NCBI GenBank assembly: GCA_002699025.1
Contig: PABA01000224.1
Span: 1 to 33,536, forward strand
Direction: 5' to 3'
Origin: Sandaracinus sp.
GTDB taxonomy: Bacteria; Myxococcota_A; Polyangia; Polyangiales; Houyiibacteriaceae
DNA: 33,536 nt
Part shown: piece by piece, positions 1-7,182 of the stretch
Layout of the letters: the number at the start of each line of letters is the position of its first letter
Position numbering within the stretch: position 1 is the first letter of the stretch
The notes under the pieces: generated by a model
What the model saw: only the letters and a program-made list of their open reading frames with translations
The model's database searches: none
What the model was told of the DNA's origin: nothing
Translations under genes and position numbers: made by a program

Positions 1-40
1 CCGGTGCTGTTGGTTGGCTTCGCAACCCCAGCAACACCGG
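1..40. terminator. Hairpin at the left edge, possible terminator of the 91-residue gene
   Basis: Bases 1-6 (CCGGTG) pair with 35-40 (CACCGG). The stem continues, with one mismatch, one G-T pair and a small bulge, to a GCTTCG loop at 17-22. It lies about 20 bases beyond the stop of the minus-strand gene ending at 60, where a terminator would be expected. Any T tract on the minus-strand side falls outside the window. On the plus side the hairpin is followed by four Ts at 43-46. The structure is seen; the role is inferred. Confidence 0.45.
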
Positions 41-59
41 GCTTTTCAGGTGAATTCCA

Positions 60-335
60 TCAAGCGCGGTTTTTCAGCGCTTGGTTGAGGACTAGCGGCT
101 CGAGTGTGCGAATTATGTTGTCCCTTACAAGGATCTTTCCGATGCGGCTATCACTTCCGACCGAGACGCTACTCTCGCCTACCGTGGACGCCGCGTTGTC
201 ATCAGGAGATCCCAGTCCTCGGGATGCGAAACGCCCCTGAGCGGTTGCGCTATAGTTTTCCTGCGCGCCAGGGGACTCCACTGCAATCTGTCCACCTGGA
301 TCCGACACCGCAGATGCATCAGCGTAAAGAGCCAC
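60..335 (-). CDS. Small protein of unknown function, translationally coupled
   Basis: A 91-residue ORF with a GTG start whose G overlaps the TAG stop of the preceding gene (TAGTG), which suggests translational coupling. The N-terminal two thirds is rich in Ala, Ser and Gly and looks disordered. The last 30 residues (RIGKILVRDNIIRTLEPLV) look like a beta strand plus helix. There is no signal peptide or membrane segment and no recognised family. Base composition is about 50-57% GC, far below most of the window, as in its upstream partner, so the pair probably arrived together by transfer. The ORF is short, so coding status is likely but not certain; the overlap with the upstream gene is the main support. 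Confidence 0.5.
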   Translation of the reverse strand: MALYADASAVSDPGGQIAVESPGAQENYSATAQGRFASRGLGSPDDNAASTVGESSVSVGSDSRIGKILVRDNIIRTLEPLVLNQALKNRA

Positions 336-1078
336 TATGCCGCACCTCCGACAACCTCGCTTGCCCTGTTAAATAGGGTTGTGGCCGTCTTGACGCACTG
401 GATTATTTCCTTTGTGTCAATGCTTCTTGGCTCCGCGAGGAGCCGCTGCCAATCCATTACTAGATTCAGTTCCGGATCTGAGGCAGTTCTATCGAGCAAT
501 GCGCGATAGTGGCACTGATCAATGGCATCGTCATGGTCGCGGAGCAAGGCTAGCATCGAAGCCTCAATCTTTCGCAGAGGGTGGAACCATGGTTGGTCGA
601 AAGTGTCTATCCACGATTGAACACCAGGAGGCACGTCAGATGGCTTAACCCTGGTCATCGCGACTACGCCAACCCGATTTATCAACAGTGGGTCGCCTTG
701 CTCTGATAGGCAATCAAGCAACTCGATCATGGCCTCGCTGACCATGCTGAGCGATTCACTGAACGTGCGCGTCGGGCTAACCTGTTCCAGGTAGGCCTTA
801 GGTTCCCCTGGTACAGATCGTTCAATGAATCGGTATTGAAACTGGACGTTTATGTTGTCGTGGAATAGTTTGTAGACTAGTCCATCAGTTCGCTCTAGCG
901 TTAAATTGCTCGATCCGTCAGCCTTTACGGCGGCGAGATCAACGTCTTCTGTCGACTCAATCTTCCTCACGATTGGCTCGATGAGGTCCGCGTACCTCAA
1001 GCTCCGCCGCCAGTTGCGAACGGGGCGCAAACCAATGAGAGGAACTGCCAGAACGGTGTCGAGCCAGTTCAAGTCCAT
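335..1078 (-). CDS. Unknown 247-residue protein in a low-GC patch
   Basis: The 247-residue product starts with ATG (MDLNWLDTVLAVPLIGL). Codon use is balanced and unlike the G/C-ending codons of the neighbours, but the amino-acid composition is that of a normal soluble globular protein. There is no signal peptide, convincing transmembrane helix or metal motif. The middle (residues about 85-165) alternates strand-like and helical stretches and contains NRVGVVAMTRV, which faintly recalls the TIGR04255 family of unknown-function proteins; that is only a hint. Its start overlaps the end of an upstream gene fragment by 10 bases (ATGGACTTGA), and its stop overlaps the next start. This suggests one operon whose 5' end is missing. 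Accessory or defence-associated cargo is possible but unproven. Confidence 0.7.
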   Translation of the reverse strand: MDLNWLDTVLAVPLIGLRPVRNWRRSLRYADLIEPIVRKIESTEDVDLAAVKADGSSNLTLERTDGLVYKLFHDNINVQFQYRFIERSVPGEPKAYLEQVSPTRTFSESLSMVSEAMIELLDCLSEQGDPLLINRVGVVAMTRVKPSDVPPGVQSWIDTFDQPWFHPLRKIEASMLALLRDHDDAIDQCHYRALLDRTASDPELNLVMDWQRLLAEPRSIDTKEIIQCVKTATTLFNRASEVVGGAA

Positions 1079-1185
1079 AGGTTAGTGTCGGCTAGGACCT
1101 TGAAGTGGGCAACCCCTGACGGGGAGACAACGACGAGGGTCCCGATCGCCGCTTGGAGTTCGACCGGGACGCGGGGGACCGTGCT
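1069..1185 (-). pseudogene. C-terminal remnant of an upstream gene at the island border
   Basis: Reading the minus strand in the frame that ends at TGA 1071-1069 gives a protein-like tail, VPVELQAAIGTLVVVSPSG followed by VAHFKVLADTNLWT. It overlaps the ATG of the next gene by 10 bases, as real operon genes do. No ATG, GTG or TTG start is visible in this frame. Upstream of about 1185 it runs into very GC-rich sequence that encodes Arg/Ala-rich nonsense. I read it as the 3' end of a gene whose 5' part was lost at the junction with the resident chromosome. The exact breakpoint cannot be placed from this sequence alone. Confidence 0.45.
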
Positions 1186-1277
1186 CGCCGACGCCGCTCG
1201 TCCGCTCGAGGCGGCGCCCGTCCGCGCCGCCCGAGACCTCTGCGCCCCCCGCTGCGTGGCGCGGTCCGGCGGGACGC

Positions 1278-1817
1278 TCAGGCGCCCGCGTCGCGCGGCG
1301 GCCAGACGCGGTTGAGCGCCATGGCCCAGCGCTCGACTTCGACGCGCTCGCCGTCGAAGACGTCCCGCCTCCGCGCCCCGTCCGGGCGGAGACCGCGGCC
1401 CGCGTAGAAGCCCTGCGCGGCGCGGTTCTCCGCCAGGACCCAGACGTGCAGCCAGTAGGCGCCGGCCTCCTCGAGCAGGGCCATGCTCTCCGCGAAGAGC
1501 GCCGCGCCGAGCCCACGCCGCCAGTGGCTCGGCCGGACGTAGAGCATGAAGAGCTCCCCGAGGCGCCCGCCGAAGCTCTGCGCCTGGCCCGCCCCGACCA
1601 GCGAGAAGCCGACGAGCGCGCCGCGCACCGTGGCCACGTGCATCGGCTCCCCGCGCCTCAGCCGCCGCGCCCAGTAGCGCGCGAGCGGCTCCGGGCGCAG
1701 GGTCGCCAGGTAGCTCCTCGGGAGGACCCCGGCGTAGGCCACCTGCCAGCTCTCCGCATGCACCTGCGCGACGGCCGCGGCGTCGGCGACGCGGGCGCGG
1801 CGCAGGCGCGCGCTCAC
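1278..1817 (-). CDS. GNAT-family N-acetyltransferase
   Basis: The 179-residue product uses a GTG start that overlaps the TGA of the mannosidase gene (GTGA, 4 bases), so the two are translationally coupled. It has the typical GNAT order: an N-terminal strand and helix with VADAAAVAQVHAESW (residues about 10-24), the central beta strand ELFMLYVRPSHW followed by the acetyl-CoA pyrophosphate loop RRGLGAAL (about 100-107), then LHVWVLAENRAAQGFYAGRG (about 123-142), a C-terminal GNAT signature. The acceptor substrate (amine, peptide N-terminus or antibiotic) cannot be told. A frame extension upstream of the GTG lies inside the mannosidase gene and is not needed. The family is secure and the substrate unknown. 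Confidence 0.88.
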   Translation of the reverse strand: MSARLRRARVADAAAVAQVHAESWQVAYAGVLPRSYLATLRPEPLARYWARRLRRGEPMHVATVRGALVGFSLVGAGQAQSFGGRLGELFMLYVRPSHWRRGLGAALFAESMALLEEAGAYWLHVWVLAENRAAQGFYAGRGLRPDGARRRDVFDGERVEVERWAMALNRVWPPRDAGA

Positions 1818-4138
1818 GGTACGAGCTCCCAGCGGAGCGTGCCGCCGTCCGCCAGCGACGCGTGCGGCAGCCGCGCGTCCTCGATGGGCTCCCCCTCGAA
1901 GCGCACGCTCCCGAGGCGCCAGGTGTGGGCGCTCGCCTCCGGCGCCTCGACGACCATCGTGCCGCCCGGCAGGTCGAGCTCCGCCCGGGTCAGCGTGGGC
2001 GCCGCGAGCAGGTAGTCGTCCGCCGCCGTGATCGGATAGAAGCCGAGCGCCGCGAAGACGTACCAGGCGCTGAGCGTGCCCGCGTCGTCGTTGCCCGGGA
2101 TGCCGGCCGGCGTCGCGTCGTAGTAGGTGCGCATCACCCAGCGCACCCAGCGCGCGCTCTCGTCCGGCCGTCCCAGCGCCGAGTAGATCCACGGCGCGTG
2201 GATGTCCGGCTCGTTGCCGTGCCAGTAGTAGTTCTCCGGCAGGAGGGTCTGCGGGCGGCGCGTCGAGCTCTCGAAGAAGAAGTCGAGGCGCTCGAAGAAG
2301 CGCGCCTCCCCGCCCATCTGCTCGGCGAGCCCCGCCAGGTCGTGGGGCACGTACCAGAGGTACTGCCAGGCGTTCCCCTCCGCGTAGTAGTCCTGCCAGC
2401 GGAGCAGATCGAGCTCGCCCTCGGGGAAGCTCCCATCGGCGGCGCGCCCGACCAGGAACTCGCTCGCCGGGTCCCAGAGGTTCCGCCAGTTGCCCGCGCG
2501 CTCCCGGAGCGCCGCGGCGTCCTCGTCCTCGCCCACGCCCTCGGCCAGCTTCGCGAGCGCCCAGTCGTCGTAGGCGAACTCAAGCGTAAGCGACGCGCTC
2601 GCGCCGCGGTCCATGGGCACCCAGCCGAGCTCCATGTAGGGCTCGATGCCCGAGCGGCCGCCGTAGGGCGCCCCCGGCGGCGTCGCCTCGAAGGCCGTGC
2701 GCCGGAGCAGCGCGTAGGCCCGCGCCGCGTCGAAGCCCCCCACGCCCTTCACCCAGGCGTCGACGATCCAGGGCCCGGCGCTGTCGCCGACCATGCCGCC
2801 CGTGTAGCCGGTGCCGAGGGGCCAGCGCGGCATCCAGCCGCCGTCCTCGGCCATGGCCATCAGCGAGCGCACCATGTCGCGCTGGAGCGCCGGGTAGAGC
2901 AGCGAGAGCAGCGGCCCCTGCGTCCGGAAGGTGTCCCAGAGGCTGTGGTCCGTGTAGTAGCGGAACGGATCGTCCTCCGGCACCGCATGCACCTCGCCGT
3001 CGAGGCCGCGGTAGGTGCCGTCGACGTCCATGGCGAGCGTCGGCATCAGGAGCGAGCGGTAGAGCGCGCTGTAGAAGAGCGTGAGCTCCTCGTCGCTCCG
3101 CGCCTCGATGCGCACGCGCGAGAGGAGCGCCTCCCAGGCCTCGACGGTGGCCGCGCGCATGGCGTCGAAGCCCTCGGGCTCGGCCTCGAGGTTCATGCGG
3201 GCGTGCGCGACGTCCGTGAAGGAGAGGCCGACGGCCACCTCGACCTCGCGCCCGTCGAAGCCGACCCAGGCGCCGGCCGCCGTGCCGCTCGCCTCGTCCC
3301 CCTCCGCGAGGGCGCCGTCGCTCCAGACGCCGTGGCGCGCGAAGGGCGTGTCGAAGCGCGCGACGAAGTAGACGGTCACGCCGCCCGAGCGCCCCGAGTA
3401 GCCGCCGTCGAAGGTGCTGTGGCCGGCGATCTCGCCCGCCTCCGCGTCGACGCTCACGGCGCCGCCGGTGATGTCGATCTCGCCGATGAAGTGACCGACG
3501 TCGACCAGGAGGGTCGGCTCCTCCACGGACTCGGGGAAGGTGACGCGGTGGCGGGCGACGCGCTCCCCCGCCGTGAGCTCGACACGGGTGCCGCTCTCGA
3601 GCGTGACGTCGTAGTAGCCGACCTCGACGGTCTCGTCGTCGTGGGAGAAGGCCTGCCGGTAGCCGGTCTGGGTGGTCTTGCTCGCGTCGACGCCGTCCGA
3701 GGGCATCAGCGCGATGACGCCGTACTCGGGGATGCCCATGCCGTGCGGGCGCACCTGGGAGAAGCCCTGGATGAGCGAGTCCTCCCAGTAGTAGCCGGCG
3801 CAGTGGTTGAAGCCGGGCGCGCCGTCGGGCTCGGAGGTGTCGGGGGCCGGGCGGGCGAGGCCGAAGGGGCGCTGGGGCGCGGGGGAGACGCTGCCGACGC
3901 CGAAGCCGAGCCCACCGGTGCCGATGAGCGGATCCACGTAGGCGGTGTAGGGCGCCGTGGCCGGGCGGCTCGGGGGCGGCGGGCCGGCGTCCGTGCCTCC
4001 ATCCGCTGGGCCGGCGTCGGGAGGCGGGCCCGCGTCGGCCGTGAAGCCCGCGTCGCCGTCCACGCCTCCGTCGTCGTCGCCGCACGCCATCCCCGAGAGC
4101 GCGAGCGCGACGATGAGCCAACCCCGGATGAGCCTCAT
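1814..4138 (-). CDS. GH92 family alpha-mannosidase, predicted lipoprotein
   Basis: A 774-residue glycoside hydrolase family 92 enzyme; the family consists of calcium-dependent exo-alpha-mannosidases that act on N-glycans and mannans. The chosen ATG gives a lipoprotein signal (MRLIRGWLIVALALSGMAC, lipid Cys19). An Asp/Gly/Pro-rich linker follows (about 20-62), then the N-terminal beta-sandwich from YVDPLIGTGG. The catalytic (alpha/alpha)6 domain carries family landmarks: YTDHSLWDTFRTQGPLLSLL, GNEPDIHAPWIYSALG from about 641, and GIPGNDDAGTLSAWYVFAALG from about 679, whose Asp pair is the expected base region. Length is normal. The first 17 residues possible from an upstream ATG would spoil the signal peptide, so I chose the internal start. 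The product is probably anchored on the outer membrane, trimming host or microbial glycans. It is coupled to the GNAT gene. Confidence 0.93.
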   Translation of the reverse strand: MRLIRGWLIVALALSGMACGDDDGGVDGDAGFTADAGPPPDAGPADGGTDAGPPPPSRPATAPYTAYVDPLIGTGGLGFGVGSVSPAPQRPFGLARPAPDTSEPDGAPGFNHCAGYYWEDSLIQGFSQVRPHGMGIPEYGVIALMPSDGVDASKTTQTGYRQAFSHDDETVEVGYYDVTLESGTRVELTAGERVARHRVTFPESVEEPTLLVDVGHFIGEIDITGGAVSVDAEAGEIAGHSTFDGGYSGRSGGVTVYFVARFDTPFARHGVWSDGALAEGDEASGTAAGAWVGFDGREVEVAVGLSFTDVAHARMNLEAEPEGFDAMRAATVEAWEALLSRVRIEARSDEELTLFYSALYRSLLMPTLAMDVDGTYRGLDGEVHAVPEDDPFRYYTDHSLWDTFRTQGPLLSLLYPALQRDMVRSLMAMAEDGGWMPRWPLGTGYTGGMVGDSAGPWIVDAWVKGVGGFDAARAYALLRRTAFEATPPGAPYGGRSGIEPYMELGWVPMDRGASASLTLEFAYDDWALAKLAEGVGEDEDAAALRERAGNWRNLWDPASEFLVGRAADGSFPEGELDLLRWQDYYAEGNAWQYLWYVPHDLAGLAEQMGGEARFFERLDFFFESSTRRPQTLLPENYYWHGNEPDIHAPWIYSALGRPDESARWVRWVMRTYYDATPAGIPGNDDAGTLSAWYVFAALGFYPITAADDYLLAAPTLTRAELDLPGGTMVVEAPEASAHTWRLGSVRFEGEPIEDARLPHASLADGGTLRWELVP

Positions 4139-4224
4139 TCGCGGCAGGGTAGCGCCTCGCCTCCGCGGCGTCCTTACACGGGCTTTCACCGCCTGCCGCG
4201 GTTCTCGCGGTTCGTCTCGGAACG

Positions 4225-4280
4225 CGGGCTGCGGATCGCGGGCTGCGGATCGCGGATCGCGGCTGCGGATCGCGGGCTGG
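4225..4280. repeat. Imperfect 14-bp tandem repeat
   Basis: The unit GCGGATCGCGGGCT recurs with small losses about four times in this gap between the mannosidase gene and the DUF721 gene. There is no credible coding sequence in the remaining bases of 4139-4352. Confidence 0.7.
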
Positions 4281-4352
4281 GATCCCGGAAGCCCGAGCTC
4301 GACGCGGCAGCCGCGGAGCCCACGTCCGCGTCACCGCCGGCCCGCGCGGCGC

Positions 4353-4850
4353 CTATCGCTCCCGCTTCGAGAGCGGCCGGTCGTCCGGCTCGCAGGTCAG
4401 GCTGGTCGTCGCGGCCGCGGCGATGGCACGCCGGAGCGCGTCGTCGCCGACCCGCGCGAGCGCCCGGCCCAGCTCGTCGGGCAGCGCCGTCAGCGCCACG
4501 CGCCGCGGCTTCGGCGGGTCGATGGGCCGCCGCACGGGCATCTCCGGGAGGGGCCCGACGCGGAAGCGGAGCATGTGCACCCGCGCCCGCGGCGCCGCCT
4601 TCCGCACGCGCTCGAGGAGCTCGTCGTGCATGAAGTGGAGCTCCTGCGCCCAGGCGCTCGACTTCGTGTTCACCCAGAGCACACCGCGCTCGAGCCGCGT
4701 GGGCCGCGCCGCGTCGACGATGCGCTTCGGCAGGGCGCGCCCCCACCAGGCGAAGACCCGCGCGGCGTCGACCTGCTCGGGCGCCGGGTGCACGCGACGG
4801 ACGAGCTCGCCGAGCTCGTGGAGCTTCCCCTTCCGTCGACGGCGCGCCAT
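4353..4850 (-). CDS. DUF721 / DciA-like protein
   Basis: The 165-residue product starts at ATG (MARRRRKGKLHELGELVRRV). It has the DUF721 layout: a basic N-terminus, a helix with a Trp-rich patch (VFAWWGRALPKRI, about 32-44), then strand VLWVNTKSSAWAQELHFM (about 57-73), where the (N/S)SAWAQEL motif is the family hallmark. A helix of the type LLERVRKAAPRARVHMLRFRVG follows. DciA proteins are the ancestral bacterial loaders or operators of the replicative helicase DnaB. The C-terminal 60 residues are poorly conserved and probably flexible. An upstream frame extension reads through a tandem repeat and is not believable. The family is fairly certain; the DciA role is inferred from it. Confidence 0.8.
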   Translation of the reverse strand: MARRRRKGKLHELGELVRRVHPAPEQVDAARVFAWWGRALPKRIVDAARPTRLERGVLWVNTKSSAWAQELHFMHDELLERVRKAAPRARVHMLRFRVGPLPEMPVRRPIDPPKPRRVALTALPDELGRALARVGDDALRRAIAAAATTSLTCEPDDRPLSKRER

Positions 4851-4916
4851 CCGGCTCAGCCTACGCCCGGATTCGCCTCCCGTCGACGCGCCCTCGCCCG
4901 TTCCTTCGGGCCCGTC

Positions 4917-4976
4917 TCGCGGGTCCTCTCCGTGCGGGTCCTCTCCTCGCGGGTCCTCTCCTCGCGGGTCCTCTCC
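4917..4976. repeat. Four tandem copies of a 15-bp unit
   Basis: Four near-identical units TCGCGGGTCCTCTCC (the second begins GTG) sit head to tail just upstream of the DUF721 gene on its strand. Because 15 is a multiple of 3, a false open frame runs through them (repeating EDPRG on the minus strand). The rest of 4851-5038 holds nothing recognisable. Confidence 0.85.
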
Positions 4977-5038
4977 GGGCGGCGCGAGCGTCGCCGCCTC
5001 GCCGAGTCGTCGTGCTCCGCTGCGCGGGCCGGCCGGCG

Positions 5039-5368
5039 CTACTTCGTCGGCGCTTCGTCGACCGCGCGGATGATCCGCGCGAGGAGCTCCGGGCCGTCCT
5101 CGCCCTCCAGCCGGTCCCGCACGTCGACGGGCACGGGGACGGTCACGGGCACGAGCCGGCGCGTCACCAGCAGGTCGAAGGGGACGCGCAGCGCGGCGGC
5201 CAGGCCGCGCACCTGATCCACGCCCGGATCCGCGACCTCCGCGTTCTCCAGACGCGCGATGGTCCGCCGCGACACGCCCACCCGCTGCGCCAGCTCGAGC
5301 TGACCGAGGCGGCCGCGAAGCTCTCGCAGCACGCGGAGGTTGGTCGCGAGGATTCGCGTGAGCTCCAT
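5039..5368 (-). CDS. XRE-family helix-turn-helix regulator
   Basis: A small 109-residue cytoplasmic DNA-binding protein starting at ATG (MELTRILATNLRVLRELRG). The HTH_3/Cro-C1 fold occupies residues about 8-68: LRVLRELRGRLGQLELAQRV, recognition segment GVSRRTIARLENAEVADPGV, then helix QVRGLAAALRVPFDLLV. The C-terminal 40 residues (VPVTVPVPVDVRDRLEGEDG then a short helix) probably dimerise. There is no ligand or protease domain. An inverted repeat lies just upstream at 5401-5446 and could be its operator, suggesting autoregulation. It follows the MYXO-CTERM gene on the same strand after 83 bases. Target genes are unknown. Confidence 0.88.
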   Translation of the reverse strand: MELTRILATNLRVLRELRGRLGQLELAQRVGVSRRTIARLENAEVADPGVDQVRGLAAALRVPFDLLVTRRLVPVTVPVPVDVRDRLEGEDGPELLARIIRAVDEAPTK

Positions 5369-5400
5369 GCGCGACGATCTGGCACCTCGCCTCGGACCTC

Positions 5401-5446
5401 CGCAAGACGTTTTTTCGATCCGTCCTCGGCGAAAGCGTCTTCTGCG
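5401..5446. promoter_or_regulatory. Inverted repeat upstream of the XRE gene (candidate operator)
   Basis: The arm CGCAAGACGTTTTTTCG (5401-5417) is matched on the other strand by CGCAGAAGACGCTTTCG (5430-5446), differing by small indels, around a 12-base centre. It lies about 33 bases before the XRE start and contains the only A/T run nearby. It could be the repressor's operator or a terminator of the upstream gene ending at 5452. No T run follows on the minus strand, so I favour an operator. Confidence 0.4.
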
Positions 5447-5451
5447 CGTCC

Positions 5452-7074
5452 TCAGGCGCGCCGTCTCCGCCGCAGCAGGAGGGAGAGGAGCGCCACGAGC
5501 GCCATGTCCCCCACGTCCGGGTCTTCCCCGCCCCCCGGCGCGCGGCAGCCGCAGCCGCCTCCCCCGTCCGCGGCGCCGGGCGCGCCCGCGTCGACGTCCC
5601 GGGTCGGCCCGGCGTCGTCGCCGCCGGGCGCCCCGCCGTCCTCCCCCGGCGCAGGAGGCGGCGCGTCGCCTCCGGTGAACGCTGTGAAGAAGCCGTCCTC
5701 CGCGCCGCCGCTCTCGCTCTGCACGGCCTCGTCCACCCAGAGCTGCGTCGCCCCCTCGCCGTTCCGCTTCGTCGTCCCGGCGAGGACGACGCGGAGCTCC
5801 CCGTCGACGCTCCGCGCGTCCACGGCGTGCGCATGGCCGCTCGGATCCATGCGCGTCACGAAGCGCCGCTCGCGCAGGTCCGGGCTCATCACCACGAGGT
5901 AGGCGCCGCCCGTGTAGTCGCCCGTGCCCTCCGGGGTCCAGCTGAGCGGCAGCCCGGCGGCGGCGGCCCCCGCGAGGTAGACCTGGCCGCTGGCGTCGGT
6001 CGTGATCGCGCCCTCGCGCACGCGCACCGTGTTGCCGCGGCCCGAGCTGAGGCGCCCCGTGAGCTGCTGGCCCGTCCGGTAGGCGCCGCTCGCCGGGTCG
6101 TAGACGCCGAAGAAGGTCTTGTGCTCCGAGCGCGTGTCGAAGAACTCGTGGTAGCGGTCGCCGCCGACGATCTCGACGCGCGCGCTCACGTCGAAGGGGT
6201 CGTAGCGGAAGAGGTGGTTGCCGCCCGCGCACTCGAAGGCGGCGAGGAGGCGCCCGTCCCGGCCGACGCTCACCCGGTAGCCGCGCGTGTCGGCCATGTT
6301 GTTCTCGGGCCGGTTGAGGAAGTCGTCGGCGCCGTTCTCCGTGGACCAGTCGTAGCCGGTCCAGCGCGTCTCGCCGTCGAAGCCGACGCCGCGGAGGTAG
6401 GCGATCTGCACCGGGTTCCCGTCGGCGCGGGCCTGGCGCCAGCCGACGAGGACCACCGTCTCGCTCGGCGCGTGCACGGCGAGGTCGAGGGTGTTGCGGT
6501 GCCCGCCGAAGCGCGCGCCGGCGCCGCCGGCGGCATCGTAGAGGTGGATCGTCCCCGCGCCGGGCGTGTCGTTCGCGCCGCCCACGCCGCCCACGTCCGA
6601 GGGCACGAGCGCGGCGACGGTGCCGTCGGCGCCCACGTCCACCCGATGCACGTGGCCCGGCGTGGCGCTCCAGCGGACGGCGCCCGCCTCGGCGTCCACC
6701 GCGAGGAGGCCGGCCTCGCCCGCGGCGACGTAGAGCCGGTCGTCGGCGTCGACGGCGAGGTCGAGGGGCACGCCCGGGAGGCGCGCGACCCGCTCGACCG
6801 CGCGCCCGTCGGCGCTCAGGAGCAGCAGCGCGCCGGGAGCGTCCGCGGCGGCCCCGGCGAGCGCCACCTCCTCGCCGCCCGGGCGCACGTTCACGCTGCC
6901 GGCGAGCACGATCCGACCGTCGGAGAGCAGCGCCGCCCCCCAGACGTCCTGGTCGCCCTCACCGCCCAGGTAGGACGAGGCCGTGGCGGAGAGCTGAGCC
7001 GCCGTGGGGGAGGTCAGGGCGGTCGCGAGCGCGGCCGCGGTGGCGAGCGGGAGGAGGAGGGCGCGGCAGAGCAT
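5452..7074 (-). CDS. Secreted beta-propeller-like protein with MYXO-CTERM tail
   Basis: A 540-residue product starting at ATG with a signal peptide (MLCRALLLPLATAAALATAL). The body has repeated short strands and motifs such as DGRIVLAGSVN, DDRLYVAAGEAGLLAVD, SGQVYLAGAAAAG and GELRVVLAGTTK, the pattern of propeller (SBBP/PQQ-like) repeats, with a longer middle insertion (about 270-370). A Pro/Gly/Asp-rich linker leads to GGGGCGCRAPGGG, then hydrophobic MALVALLSLLL and RRRRRA at the C-terminus. This Cys motif, helix and Arg cluster arrangement is the MYXO-CTERM sorting signal of Myxococcota, proposed to be processed by myxosortases for surface anchoring. The function of the propeller is unknown. 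The tail is the best lineage marker in the window. Confidence 0.87.
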   Translation of the reverse strand: MLCRALLLPLATAAALATALTSPTAAQLSATASSYLGGEGDQDVWGAALLSDGRIVLAGSVNVRPGGEEVALAGAAADAPGALLLLSADGRAVERVARLPGVPLDLAVDADDRLYVAAGEAGLLAVDAEAGAVRWSATPGHVHRVDVGADGTVAALVPSDVGGVGGANDTPGAGTIHLYDAAGGAGARFGGHRNTLDLAVHAPSETVVLVGWRQARADGNPVQIAYLRGVGFDGETRWTGYDWSTENGADDFLNRPENNMADTRGYRVSVGRDGRLLAAFECAGGNHLFRYDPFDVSARVEIVGGDRYHEFFDTRSEHKTFFGVYDPASGAYRTGQQLTGRLSSGRGNTVRVREGAITTDASGQVYLAGAAAAGLPLSWTPEGTGDYTGGAYLVVMSPDLRERRFVTRMDPSGHAHAVDARSVDGELRVVLAGTTKRNGEGATQLWVDEAVQSESGGAEDGFFTAFTGGDAPPPAPGEDGGAPGGDDAGPTRDVDAGAPGAADGGGGCGCRAPGGGEDPDVGDMALVALLSLLLRRRRRA

Positions 7075-7171
7075 GGCACCCAGTGTCGCATCCCTCGCCC
7101 CTCCTCCGGTGTCCGGCCGCCCCCCACCCGCCGCCGGGCGGCTCCGCTTCCCTTCGCCGCCGATCGGCGCT

Positions 7172-7177
7172 AGGTGG
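7172..7177 (+). promoter_or_regulatory. Ribosome binding site that fixes the trpB start
   Basis: AGGTGG ends five bases before the ATG at 7183. A GTG at 7174 in the same frame lies inside this site, so the ATG is the better start. Confidence 0.7.
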
Positions 7178-7182
7178 ACCCC

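Noticed and set aside
1-40. Integron attC site
   Set aside because: There are no matching RYYYAAC/GTTRRRY core sites at the ends, although small promoterless genes next to a hairpin made it worth checking.
1862-4633. Long open frame on the plus strand opposite the mannosidase gene
   Set aside because: It is an antisense shadow: the product is rich in Arg, Val and Ala with no family pattern, while the other strand encodes a clear GH92 enzyme.
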